A stretch of 64,000 bases of DNA from Pacificoceanicola sp048553275. GTDB lineage: Bacteria > Pseudomonadota > Alphaproteobacteria > Rhodobacterales > Rhodobacteraceae. Shown in pieces: positions 33,525-41,739 of the stretch; position 1 is the first letter of the stretch, and each line of letters opens with the position of its first letter. The position numbers were made by a program, and so were the translations under genes. Where the stretch lies: contig NZ_JBLZMW010000007.1 of the NCBI RefSeq assembly GCF_048553275.1, positions 1 through 64,000 of the forward strand. The letters run 5' to 3'. Under the pieces are notes generated by a model. The model saw only the letters and a list, made by a program, of their open reading frames with translations, was not told the origin of the DNA and did no database searches.

Positions 33525-34903
33525 TTGGTCACCTTCTTGAGATGGTAGGATTTTGGACGCGTCAAGTTGTGGTAGCCAATCAGCGAAAGGCCCCCGCCGC
33601 GCCCCGTGTTCTTGCAGCCGGTCCAGCAAAGACCCGGATCAAGGTAATCGGCCCGGTTCATGAAAACCGTGCCGGTTTCGATCTGATCGCCGACGCGCTG
33701 CGCCCGGTCGATGTCAGCCGTCCAAAGGCTCGCCGTCAGACCAAATTCGCTGTCGTTCATCAGGGCGATCGCTTCGGCGTCATCCTTCACCGGCATGATG
33801 CCCACGACCGGACCAAAGCTCTCGTCGCGCATCACCCGCATGGTGTGGTCGACCCCTGTCAGGATCTGCGGCGTCAGATAGGCGCCCCCATCGTCCTCCG
33901 AAAAGGTCTCGATATGGGCGGTGGCGCCAGCTTCGACAGCTTCGGCGATCTGTGCGCGCACTTCGGCGGCAAAGCGGACATTGGCCATCGGGCCGATGGT
34001 CGTCGCTTGCTCCAGAGGATTGCCCAGCTTGTACCCGCGCACCACTGCCAGCGCCTTTTCGAGGAACGTGTCGAAGAGGCTCTCATGGACATAGATCCGT
34101 TCGATCCCACAGCAGCACTGGCCCGAGTTGAACATCGCCCCGTCAATCAGCGTATCGACCGCCGCATCAACGTCCGCGTCCTCCATCACATAGCCCGGAT
34201 CCTTGCCGCCAAGCTCTGTCGCCACGCCGGTGAATGTGCCAGCCGCCGCGCGCTCCATCTGCTGACCGCCACCGACGGAGCCCGTGAAGTTGACGAAATC
34301 AAAGGCATTGCCGGCAATCAACGCCGATGTCGTGTCATGGTCGAGGAAGATATTGTCGAACACTTCCGCCGGAACGCCCGCCGCGTGGAACGCCGCCGCC
34401 ATCCGCTCGCCCACGAGCAGGGTCTGGGTTGCGTGTTTGAGCAGCACGACATTGCCCGCGATCAACGCCGGGGCAACCGTGTTGATCGCCGTCATGTAGG
34501 GATAGTTCCACGGCGCCACGACAAAGACCACGCCATGCGGCACCCGCTTGATATAGCGTTTGAAGGTCTCGTCCTCACCGACCTGCAGATCGGCCAGACC
34601 CTCGGCGGCAATCGCCGCCATATGGCTTGCACGCTCGTTGAAGCCGCCGAACTCGCCGCCAAAGCGGACGGGGCGGCCCATCATATGCGCCAGCTCCGGC
34701 ACGATTTCGTCATTCATCGCGCCAACCGCCGCAACGCCCGCCATCACCAGGTCAATGCGTTCCTGCAACGGGCGCGCGGCCCATGCCGCCTGCGCCGTGC
34801 GCATGTCCGCAATCTTGTCGCGGGCCGCGTCAAGCGCCATCACCTCACGCGATGCGTAAACCGATCCGTCGATCGGCGAGATACAGTCCAATGTCCGGCT
34901 CAT
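33521..34903 (-). CDS. NAD(P)-dependent aldehyde dehydrogenase
   Basis: A 460-residue ALDH superfamily enzyme. Catalytic residues are visible: Glu in ATELGGKDPGYV and Cys in NSGQCCCGIERIYV, with the coenzyme-binding VVAPWNYPYMTAINTVAPAL region split across residues 130-150. It oxidises an aldehyde to the carboxylate. Start at 34903 has GGAGG upstream. Together with the Fe-alcohol dehydrogenase, glutamine-synthetase-like protein and an amidohydrolase in the same cluster it suggests stepwise oxidation of an alcohol group on a glutamyl-tagged amine. Confidence 0.9.
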   Translation of the reverse strand: MSRTLDCISPIDGSVYASREVMALDAARDKIADMRTAQAAWAARPLQERIDLVMAGVAAVGAMNDEIVPELAHMMGRPVRFGGEFGGFNERASHMAAIAAEGLADLQVGEDETFKRYIKRVPHGVVFVVAPWNYPYMTAINTVAPALIAGNVVLLKHATQTLLVGERMAAAFHAAGVPAEVFDNIFLDHDTTSALIAGNAFDFVNFTGSVGGGQQMERAAAGTFTGVATELGGKDPGYVMEDADVDAAVDTLIDGAMFNSGQCCCGIERIYVHESLFDTFLEKALAVVRGYKLGNPLEQATTIGPMANVRFAAEVRAQIAEAVEAGATAHIETFSEDDGGAYLTPQILTGVDHTMRVMRDESFGPVVGIMPVKDDAEAIALMNDSEFGLTASLWTADIDRAQRVGDQIETGTVFMNRADYLDPGLCWTGCKNTGRGGGLSLIGYHNLTRPKSYHLKKVTK

Positions 34904-34967
34904 CGCCAAACCTCCACGTCTCAGAGGCCGCGCCTCTGTTTTTTCTTGGTCAAAATATTCCGGCACA

Positions 34968-34986
34968 CGCGGGGCCGCGCCCCGCG
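34968..34986 (-). terminator. GC-rich hairpin after the glutamine-synthetase-like gene
   Basis: CGCGGGGC and GCCCCGCG form an 8-bp stem with a 3-base loop just downstream of the stop at 34998. The minus strand continues with GGAATATTTTG, so partial termination is plausible. A second hairpin nearby (CAGAGG/CCTCTG, 34923-34939) is followed by a T run only on the + strand. Confidence 0.4.
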
Positions 34987-34997
34987 CGCCAGATCTC

Positions 34998-36347
34998 TTA
35001 CGCCCGCTCGAACCCGCGGGCGATTTCCCAGTCGGTCACCACCCGCGCGAACTCTTCGAGTTCGACTTCGGCGGCGCGACAGTAATGGTCGATTACCTCG
35101 TGCCCGAAAGCCGCGCGCATCACCGACGATTCCTGCAGGGCCGCCCGCGCCGAATCGAGATTGCCCGGGATCATCCCCGTCGCCCCCTTGTACACGTCGC
35201 CCACGGTCGGTTCTTCCAGCGTCAGCTCCTCTTCGATCCCGGCAATCCCGGCGGCCAGCATCGAAGCCATGGCCAGATAGGGGTTGATGTCGGAGCCACC
35301 GACCCGGCATTCGATCCGAACCGCCTTGGTGCCATTGCCGCACAAACGGAAACCGGCGGTGCGGTTGTCCACCGACCAGATGATCCGCGTCGGGGCAAAG
35401 GTGCCCTTCATGAACCGCTTGTAGCTGTTTATGTAGGGCGCGAGGAAATAGGTGTAATCAGGCGCGTATTTAAGCAGACCGGCCACGTAGTGCTTCATGA
35501 GCGTGCTCATCCCAAGCGCATCGTCGGCATCAAAGAACGCCGGCGCGCCTTCCTTCCAGAGCGATTGATGCACGTGGCTGGAGCTGCCCACGCGATCCTG
35601 GTGCCATTTCGGCAGGAAGCTTGCCGCATGGCCATTCTGCCATGCGATTTCCTTCACCGCATGTTTGGCGATCGTGTGGTAATCCGCCGTGTCCAGAGCC
35701 TGCGCATATTTGATATTGAGCTCTTCCTGACCGGCCTCCGCCTCGCCCTTGGTGTTTTCGACCGGGATGCCCGCGTTCCAAAGGTGATTGCGGATCGGGC
35801 GCATCACGTGCTCTTCCTTGGTGGTCTGGAAGATATGGTAGTCTTCGTTATAGCCGCTGATCGGGGTCAGATCGCGGAAACCGCCCTTGCGGATTTCCTC
35901 AAAGCTCTTCTCGAAAAGGAAAAATTCCAGCTCTGTCGCCATCATCGCATCAAAGCCCAACGCCTTGAGCCTGGCGACCTGGCTTTTCAGCATCTGGCGC
36001 GGGGAATGCGGCACCGGCTCATGGCTGTGATGATCGAGCACGTCGCACAGAACCAGCGCCGTGCCTTCCAGCCAAGGCACCGGACGCAGGGTCTCCAGAT
36101 CCGGCTTCATGATGTAATCGCCGTAGCCGTTTTCCCAGGAGGTCGCCTTGTAACCCTCGGGCGTCGCCATCTCCAGATCGGTGGCCAGCAGATAATTGCA
36201 GCAATGGGTTTCTTCCCAGGCGCTTGCCACGAAATGGCCTGCGTGGAACCGCTTGCCCATGAGGCGGCCCTGCATGTCCACGATGCAGGCCAGTACGGTG
36301 TCGATCTCGCCTGCGGTCACCGCCGTCTTGAGCTCTTCGAATGTCAT
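34998..36347 (-). CDS. Glutamine-synthetase family ligase (gamma-glutamyl-amine synthetase type)
   Basis: A 449-residue glutamine-synthetase-fold protein with the beta-grasp N terminus and catalytic domain. Blocks include MATELEFFLFE (metal-binding Glu), SSHVHQSLWK (the family's H-x-H/N-x-S motif) and NRTAGFRLCGNGTKAVRIECR. Sequence features and context resemble PuuA-type gamma-glutamyl-polyamine or amine synthetases rather than housekeeping GlnA. It should ligate glutamate to an amine using ATP. AGGAAGG precedes the start. Upstream by 14 bases is the tail-tube-like gene; downstream are aldehyde and alcohol dehydrogenases. Confidence 0.85.
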   Translation of the reverse strand: MTFEELKTAVTAGEIDTVLACIVDMQGRLMGKRFHAGHFVASAWEETHCCNYLLATDLEMATPEGYKATSWENGYGDYIMKPDLETLRPVPWLEGTALVLCDVLDHHSHEPVPHSPRQMLKSQVARLKALGFDAMMATELEFFLFEKSFEEIRKGGFRDLTPISGYNEDYHIFQTTKEEHVMRPIRNHLWNAGIPVENTKGEAEAGQEELNIKYAQALDTADYHTIAKHAVKEIAWQNGHAASFLPKWHQDRVGSSSHVHQSLWKEGAPAFFDADDALGMSTLMKHYVAGLLKYAPDYTYFLAPYINSYKRFMKGTFAPTRIIWSVDNRTAGFRLCGNGTKAVRIECRVGGSDINPYLAMASMLAAGIAGIEEELTLEEPTVGDVYKGATGMIPGNLDSARAALQESSVMRAAFGHEVIDHYCRAAEVELEEFARVVTDWEIARGFERA

Positions 36348-36361
36348 CCCGATTTCCTTCC

Positions 36362-36820
36362 TCAGCCGTTTGCGATCGTCAGCCCTTCGTGGGCAAACTC
36401 GATCGTTTCAACCGCCACTTCATTCCCGTCGGACTTCAAATCCGTGCCGGAGATCTTCGTCGGCCAGGCGTTGGCCAGTTTCCAGACCATCGTCGGCTTC
36501 CCCGATTCATCCAGCAGCGAAATGGTTACCGTCGCGGGCTGGATCGTGTTCATCCTGATCTGGCTGAACCAGGACCAGAACGTGTTGTTGCTGGCGAAGA
36601 TACCGTTCTTCATCACCACGGTGCCGGTCCTTGTGACGCCCGGCATCTTGATCGCCGAGAATGCGGCAGAATTCCCGGACCGGTAGTCGAGCACCTCTGC
36701 GTCGATCTCCAACCCCGTGACTTCCTGAAACGGCATGTTGCCGACACCCGGCATGGAGACCTGAAAGGAGAACTTGGGCAGCGGCCAGGCAGCGCCCTGC
36801 TCTTCGTCGCCATCCGTCAT
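36362..36820 (-). CDS. Orphan phage tail tube (gp19)-like protein
   Basis: A 152-residue protein matching the T4 gp19-like tail tube family found in phages and in extracellular contractile injection systems. Typical features are a KFSFQVSMPGVGNMPFQEVTGLEID opening (seen here as FSFQV...VTGLEI), a YRSGNSAAFSAIKMPG stretch equivalent to Y.rEGg......kmPG, and the C-terminal FAHEGL, like the family's E..hEgl. No sheath, baseplate, terminase, lysis or other phage gene occurs anywhere nearby. It sits inside a metabolic operon between a TRAP receptor gene and a glutamine-synthetase-like gene. Start 36820 follows GGGAGA. Family call is fairly sure; function here is unknown. Confidence 0.8.
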   Translation of the reverse strand: MTDGDEEQGAAWPLPKFSFQVSMPGVGNMPFQEVTGLEIDAEVLDYRSGNSAAFSAIKMPGVTRTGTVVMKNGIFASNNTFWSWFSQIRMNTIQPATVTISLLDESGKPTMVWKLANAWPTKISGTDLKSDGNEVAVETIEFAHEGLTIANG

Positions 36821-36846
36821 GTCCCGCGTCTCCCGGAGCCAAAATC

Positions 36847-36874
36847 GGCCCTCGCACAACTCCGCGCGAGGGCC
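36847..36874 (-). terminator. Attenuator-like hairpin between TRAP receptor and tail-tube gene
   Basis: GGCCCTCGC and GCGAGGGCC form a 9-bp stem with a 10-base loop. On the minus strand it is followed by GATTTTGG. It follows the receptor stop by about 22 bases and probably lets the receptor be expressed above the following genes. Confidence 0.55.
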
Positions 36875-36896
36875 TGTGTCACGCCATGTCGTCACA

Positions 36897-37928
36897 TCAG
36901 AAGGTGTAAGGGGCACCCGCCGAGTTGATCACGCCGTTGTACTCACGGAAGATCGAGACGATCTTCTGGTGCACTTCGCCCTCTTCGGCGATCTCGTCCC
37001 AGAACTTGACCGCGGCCTCTTCGACCTGCTTCCACTCGGAGGACGGCACTTCGCGCAGCGCCAGCTTGTCGCCCTGCGCCCGCAGGCGGGCCTCGCCGCC
37101 CCAGTACCACTGGTTGCGATAGGTGTGACCGGCTTCGATACCCGCCATGACCAGCGTCTTGAGGTGCTCCGGCAGCTCGGCCCAGCGCTCTTCGTTGACG
37201 AAGAAGGACCCGATCCACGCGCCCGAGATGTTGTTGGTCAGGAAGTAATCGGTCACATCCGCCCAGCCGACGGTGTAATCCTCGGTGATGCCGGACCAGG
37301 CCATGCCATCAAGCTCGCCGGTCTGCACCGCGACTTCCGCATCCTCGTAGGGGATCGTCACCGGAACAACGCCGAACTGGCTCAGGAACCGGCCAGCGGT
37401 CGGGAAGGTATAGAGCTTCAGACCATCCAGATCGGCCAGCGAAGTGACCTCTTTCTTGGTGTTGAAGTTGCACGGATCCTGACCCGCAGCCGACAGCCAT
37501 TTGACCCCGACTTTGGCGTATTCCTCTTCCCAGATATCCTTGAGGCCGTACTGGTTGAACAGCACCGGCACGTCGAGGATGGTCTTGGTGGCAAAGGGGA
37601 AGTAGCCGCCAAAGGTGCGCAGCGGCGTGGGCGACGCCATGGAGTCATCGTCCGAATGCACGCCGTCGATGGTGCCGCGCTGCAGCGCCTGGAACAGCTC
37701 GCCAGTGGGGACGATCTGATCGGCGTAGTAGAGTTCGATTTCCATCTCGCCGTTGGCGGCGGTGTTGATGTAATCGATGATCGGCTTGGTCACATGTTCG
37801 CCCAGCGCAGCGCCCGCGTAGGTCTGGAAGCGCCACTTGATCGGCGCTTGCGCCTTGACCAATGTCGGGGCGGCGAGCGCCGGGGCAGCGGCGGCCCCTG
37901 CGAGGATCTTGCGTCTTGTCAAAGTCAT
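36897..37928 (-). CDS. TRAP transporter solute-binding protein with Tat-type signal
   Basis: A 343-residue DctP-family periplasmic receptor. The N terminus MTLTRRKILAGAAAAPALA has a twin-arginine signal, unusual for most TRAP receptors and suggesting export in folded form. The mature protein begins near QAPIKWRFQTYAG; the region GMAWSGITEDYTVGW aligns with the family ligand loop. It belongs to the TAXI-free DctP group that binds carboxylates or zwitterionic compounds. Start 37928 has AAGGAG. It is downstream of the matching DctM and DctQ genes. Confidence 0.9.
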   Translation of the reverse strand: MTLTRRKILAGAAAAPALAAPTLVKAQAPIKWRFQTYAGAALGEHVTKPIIDYINTAANGEMEIELYYADQIVPTGELFQALQRGTIDGVHSDDDSMASPTPLRTFGGYFPFATKTILDVPVLFNQYGLKDIWEEEYAKVGVKWLSAAGQDPCNFNTKKEVTSLADLDGLKLYTFPTAGRFLSQFGVVPVTIPYEDAEVAVQTGELDGMAWSGITEDYTVGWADVTDYFLTNNISGAWIGSFFVNEERWAELPEHLKTLVMAGIEAGHTYRNQWYWGGEARLRAQGDKLALREVPSSEWKQVEEAAVKFWDEIAEEGEVHQKIVSIFREYNGVINSAGAPYTF

Positions 37929-37983
37929 CTGTCGTCTCCTTGTTGATTGGATCATTTGCCCCTTCGCGGGGTCTTGTTTGTTG

Positions 37984-39309
37984 TCAGTTTCCATAGACCA
38001 CACCGGGTAGCCACAGCGCGATGTCCGGGAAGGCCATCACCAACGCCAGCGCCAGAACCATCACCAGAACGAAGGGCACGATGGAGCCATAGATGTCGCG
38101 CAGCGAGATCTCCGGCGGCGCCATCGCCTTCATCAGGAAGAGGTTATACCCGAACGGCGGTGTCATGTACGCAATTTGGCATGTGATGGTATAAAGCACA
38201 CCATACCACACCAGATCAAAGCCAAGCGCCCCGACCAGCGGCACATAGAGCGGCGCAACGATCACCAGCATCGCGGTATCATCGAGGAACGTACCCATCA
38301 GGATAAAGCTCAGCTGCATCAGGATGAGTATCATCCACGGGCTTAGGCCCAGTTTTTCGGTAAACAGCGACTCGATTGCCTTGACCGCGCCAAGTCCGTC
38401 GAACACCGCGCCAAAGGCCAGGGCCGCGAGGATGATCCACATGAACATGCAGGTGATGCCAAGCGTATTGCGCAGCGTTACCTCGAAAACCTGCCGCGTC
38501 ATCCGGCCCTTGGCCACGGCGGCGAGGAAGGCCGCAATCGCGCCAATGGCGGAGCTTTCGACGAGGCTGGTCCAGCCGTTCACGAAGGGCACCATCATCA
38601 CCGCGAAGATGCCGACAGGCAGCAATCCGGCGCGCAGCAGGCGCAGCTTTTCGCGCATCGGCATGTCACGCTCTTCGGGCGACAGGGCGGGGCCAAGCTC
38701 CGGTGAAATACGGCACCGGATCACGATATAGAGGATGAACAGCGCCGCCATCATCAGCCCCGGGATCACCCCGGCGAGCCAAAGCTGCCCCACGGGCTGC
38801 CGCGCGATCATGGCATAAAGCACCAGAACCACGGAGGGGGGAACGAGAATGCCAAGCGAAGACCCGGCCTGAATGACCCCGGTCACCATCTTCTTGTCGT
38901 AGTTCCGCTTGAGCAATTCCGGCAGGGCGATGGTCGCCCCGATGGCCATGCCCGCCACCGACAGCCCGTTCATGGCGGAAATCAGGACCATCAAGCCAAT
39001 GGTGCCGATCGCCAGCCCGCCGCGCAGGCCGCCCATCCAGACGTGGAACATCTTGTACAGATCGTCCGCGATCTTCGATTCCGACAGCACATAGCCCATG
39101 AAGATGAACATCGGCAGCGTCAGCAGCGGATACCATTTCATCAGCTTGATCGCGGAGGAGAAGGCGAGGTCATAGCCCCCCCGGTCGCCCCAAAGCGCCA
39201 GCGCCGCGATCACCGCGACAAAGCCGATGGCACCAAAGACCCGCTGTCCGGTCAAAAGCATCGCCATCATCGTGGCGAACATGAAGATCGCAATGAATTC
39301 ATACGACAT
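37984..39309 (-). CDS. TRAP transporter large permease (DctM family)
   Basis: A 441-residue integral membrane protein with the family fold. Characteristic blocks are TLPMFIFMGYVLSES and LGILVPPSVVLVLYAMI (the re-entrant PPS motif). It overlaps the small-subunit gene by 11 bases and precedes the Tat-exported receptor. Substrate is unknown, but the operon enzymes suggest an amine or amino alcohol. Confidence 0.92.
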   Translation of the reverse strand: MSYEFIAIFMFATMMAMLLTGQRVFGAIGFVAVIAALALWGDRGGYDLAFSSAIKLMKWYPLLTLPMFIFMGYVLSESKIADDLYKMFHVWMGGLRGGLAIGTIGLMVLISAMNGLSVAGMAIGATIALPELLKRNYDKKMVTGVIQAGSSLGILVPPSVVLVLYAMIARQPVGQLWLAGVIPGLMMAALFILYIVIRCRISPELGPALSPEERDMPMREKLRLLRAGLLPVGIFAVMMVPFVNGWTSLVESSAIGAIAAFLAAVAKGRMTRQVFEVTLRNTLGITCMFMWIILAALAFGAVFDGLGAVKAIESLFTEKLGLSPWMILILMQLSFILMGTFLDDTAMLVIVAPLYVPLVGALGFDLVWYGVLYTITCQIAYMTPPFGYNLFLMKAMAPPEISLRDIYGSIVPFVLVMVLALALVMAFPDIALWLPGVVYGN

Positions 39310-39820
39310 GGGCGGGCACCTCTTCTCCGCGCAGTCGCAGGATATCCTTGAACAATTCAGACACCGCCTGAAGCAGCATCAGCGTTATGCCGAAGCACAT
39401 GGTCACCTTGATCGGCCAGAGGTAGGGGCGCCACGCGGTCGGGCTGCGCTCGCCGCCATATTTGAAGCTGTAATTGGTGCTGTCGATCCCGCCCCAGAGC
39501 AGAACGCCAAGATAGAAGATCAGGAAGAAGACCGTGACGATGTCCACCGCCGCCTTGCGACGCGGGGACCACTCGCCATAGAGCAGGTCCATCCGCACGT
39601 TGGAACCCATCTGGATCGAATACGGCCCGCCAAGGATATAGTAGCCCACCATGATGAACTGCGCCATTTCGAGCGTCCACATGGAGGGCGAAAAGAACAC
39701 TTTGGAGACTGACGACCAGAGCAGCACAGCCATCAGGGCAAAGATGCCATACATGGCAACCCGTCCGATGGCATGGTTGATCCGGTCGACCACGGCGATG
39801 TAACGGCGCAGGACAGTCAT
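39299..39820 (-). CDS. TRAP transporter small permease (DctQ family)
   Basis: A 173-residue protein with four membrane helices and the MAQFIMVGYYILGGPYSIQMGSN region expected of the DctQ subunit. ATGA overlap with the amidohydrolase upstream (39817-39820). The N-terminal about 20 residues are cytoplasmic. Confidence 0.9.
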   Translation of the reverse strand: MTVLRRYIAVVDRINHAIGRVAMYGIFALMAVLLWSSVSKVFFSPSMWTLEMAQFIMVGYYILGGPYSIQMGSNVRMDLLYGEWSPRRKAAVDIVTVFFLIFYLGVLLWGGIDSTNYSFKYGGERSPTAWRPYLWPIKVTMCFGITLMLLQAVSELFKDILRLRGEEVPAHVV

Positions 39821-40584
39821 GCCACGGCCTCCCCGCTTTGCACCAGCGCCTGCGTCAGGGTCTGTGCCAAATGATCCGCGATGACTTCGGCCTTGGCTTC
39901 TGTGTCGACGAGATCGTTGCGCACTTCGATCATGACGGACCGCAGCCCGCGCGCATCCCCATGTTTTTGCAGCGTATAGGTCACGCCATCGCTGGCTGAA
40001 TACGGCGCATTGACGGCGGCTTTCAAACCGCCCCGCGCGGCCTCATACGCGACGGCAGCTTCGGCCATGCGGCCGTCCGCATGGAACAGGAAGCCTAATT
40101 CAACCGCGCGCGGTTTGCCGTGATAGACAGGGGTGAACGTGTGAATGGTGATCAGCGTGACCGGCTCGGCACAGGCTGCGATCTGGCGATCCATGACCTC
40201 GGACACCGCCGCATGAAAGGGCTGATGCACGGCATCATACCGTGCGGTCCGCTCTTCTTCGCTGATCGCGTCGTTTCCGGGAACGACAAACACCTCGCTG
40301 AGCGCCGGGATGCTGTCCTTTGCCTCAAGCGGTCGGTTGCAATCATAGACAAGGCGCGAGATCTGCCCCGCCACAAGCGGCGCCCGCATCCGCGCTGACA
40401 GACGCTTTGCGACGTCGAGCGCGCCGATGTCCCAGGCCGCATGCGAGCGTTTACCCTCATCCGACAGGCCCAGATCATTCAAGGCAGGCGGAATGAAAGC
40501 AGACGCGTGCTCACAGACAAGCACGACCGGCGCCGCCCCGAATTCACCCATGATGGCAGCCGAAGGCCAGCCCAGCGCATCCAT
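39817..40584 (-). CDS. N-formylglutamate amidohydrolase family protein
   Basis: A 255-residue protein of the N-formylglutamate amidohydrolase (HutG2-like) family, zinc-type hydrolases of N-acyl or formyl glutamate. Visible blocks include VVLVCEHASAFIPPAL, AAWDIGALDVAKRL and ITIHTFTPVYHGKPR. The start at 40584 has AAGGGGAC. There are no histidine-utilisation genes in this cluster, so a role in hydrolysing a glutamyl or formyl derivative produced by the neighbouring glutamine-synthetase-like enzyme is more likely than histidine catabolism. First gene of the operon, divergent from the RpiR regulator. Confidence 0.85.
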   Translation of the reverse strand: MDALGWPSAAIMGEFGAAPVVLVCEHASAFIPPALNDLGLSDEGKRSHAAWDIGALDVAKRLSARMRAPLVAGQISRLVYDCNRPLEAKDSIPALSEVFVVPGNDAISEEERTARYDAVHQPFHAAVSEVMDRQIAACAEPVTLITIHTFTPVYHGKPRAVELGFLFHADGRMAEAAVAYEAARGGLKAAVNAPYSASDGVTYTLQKHGDARGLRSVMIEVRNDLVDTEAKAEVIADHLAQTLTQALVQSGEAVA

Positions 40585-40634
40585 TTGTTGTCCCCTTCGT
40601 TCGCTTGTGTAAAGATCAATACAGAGCAAGTAGG

Positions 40635-40646
40635 AATGTCAACATT
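40635..40646. promoter_or_regulatory. Palindrome in the RpiR/amidohydrolase divergent gap
   Basis: AATGT-CA-ACATT is a 12-bp inverted repeat in the 95-base gap separating the amidohydrolase operon and the RpiR gene. It is the most symmetric sequence in the gap and a plausible RpiR operator. Confidence 0.4.
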
Positions 40647-40679
40647 GTTTCTTTTCCAGCAGCGAGGATGGTGGGCGTA

Positions 40680-41561
40680 ATGACCAAGACACAGGCAGAC
40701 CCCGTCGGCACACCCCTTGTTCGTGACATGCTCAAGGATCATCAGACGCAGCTCACCGCTGCCGAGCGGAGGCTGGCCGCGACGCTTCTGGACGATTCCC
40801 TGATGAGCGGCCTGCAGTCGATCACCCGTCTGGCCGAGAGCGCGGAAGTGTCCACGGCCTCCGTGGTGCGACTTGCCCGGAAATTGGGCTTTGACGGGTT
40901 TTCCGACTTTCAGAATGCCATCCGCGAGGAAGTCTCGGCGCGGGTCAAGCAACCGCTGGCCAAACTGGAGCCTGCCGAATTGAGCGGGCGCAGCGATCAC
41001 ATCATAAGCCGCTTCGCCGTGGCGACAGCGCGCAACATCAATGCCACAATCGACAGGTTGGACGTGGAGGACTTCGAAACGGTCACGGACCTGCTCGCGG
41101 ATCTGACCCGGAACATTCACCTGATCGGCGGCCGCATTACCCGCTCGAACGCGAATTATTTCTTCAATCACCTGCAGATCATCCGGCCCGGCGTATCATT
41201 GCTCGACGCTTCACCGAGCGTCTGGCCGCAGTCCCTGCTGGACATGAACGAACACTCGACCCTGGTGATCTTCGACATTCGCCGCTACGAAAAACAGTTG
41301 GAGCGGCTGTCGCGGCTTGTGGTCGAACAGGGCGGCACGATCGTGCTGTTCACCGACCAATGGGGCTCGCCCATCGAGACCCATGCGGCGCACACCTTCC
41401 GCAGCATGGTCGAAGCGCCCTCAAGCTGGGACTCCACGCTCGCCATAAATTTCCTGATCGAGGCGCTTGTCGCCGGCATTCAGGCGCGATCCTCCAGCGC
41501 CGACCGCATTGCGGCGCTGGAAGAGATGATTGGCGCCGCGCGGATTTTTCGCGGCACATAG
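40680..41561 (+). CDS. MurR/RpiR family transcriptional regulator
   Basis: A 293-residue regulator with an N-terminal RpiR-type helix-turn-helix (TRLAESAEVSTASVVRLARKLGFDGFSDF) and a C-terminal SIS phosphosugar-binding-like domain (residues about 125-260, including DIRRYEKQ and NLLSIT-like VIFD blocks). I start at ATG 40680; ATG 40668 in the same frame is an alternative. Divergent from the amidohydrolase/TRAP/GS-like operon and almost certainly its regulator. Its stop is 10 bases from the convergent small membrane protein gene. Confidence 0.88.
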   Translation: MTKTQADPVGTPLVRDMLKDHQTQLTAAERRLAATLLDDSLMSGLQSITRLAESAEVSTASVVRLARKLGFDGFSDFQNAIREEVSARVKQPLAKLEPAELSGRSDHIISRFAVATARNINATIDRLDVEDFETVTDLLADLTRNIHLIGGRITRSNANYFFNHLQIIRPGVSLLDASPSVWPQSLLDMNEHSTLVIFDIRRYEKQLERLSRLVVEQGGTIVLFTDQWGSPIETHAAHTFRSMVEAPSSWDSTLAINFLIEALVAGIQARSSSADRIAALEEMIGAARIFRGT

Positions 41562-41571
41562 CGCGTCCGGC

Positions 41572-41739
41572 TCAGCGGCGCGAGGCCCCAAAGGCCACGA
41601 AACCGGCAACCGCAATCACGGCAACGGCGGCGAGGATCGCCGTCCAGTTGGTGCCATGCGGCACCACGTGAACGCCGGTGTGCGCCAGAGCCGGGGTGCC
41701 AAGAAGGCTGAGCGCAGCAGCGATGGAACGAATAGTCAT
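41572..41739 (-). CDS. Small His-containing membrane/periplasmic protein
   Basis: A 55-residue protein: an N-terminal secretion-type segment (IRSIAAALSLLGTPALA) followed by HTGVHVVPHG, with three His that could bind metal, then a single membrane helix (TAILAAVAVIAVAGFVAF) and an RR tail. Its ATG overlaps the stop of the His-rich protein gene (41736-41739), so it is translationally coupled to the guanidine hydrolase operon. I recognise no family. Metal handling is inferred from the histidines and context. Confidence 0.65.
   Translation of the reverse strand: MTIRSIAAALSLLGTPALAHTGVHVVPHGTNWTAILAAVAVIAVAGFVAFGASRR

Noticed and set aside
34923..34945. CAGAGG/CCTCTG hairpin with T run as a + strand terminator
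   Set aside because: All nearby genes are on the minus strand, so there is no + strand transcript to terminate. It may only act as a structural element.
36362..36820. A prophage around the tail-tube gene
   Set aside because: No capsid, terminase, integrase, lysis or other tail gene exists on either side; neighbours are transporter and metabolic genes with tight operon spacing.
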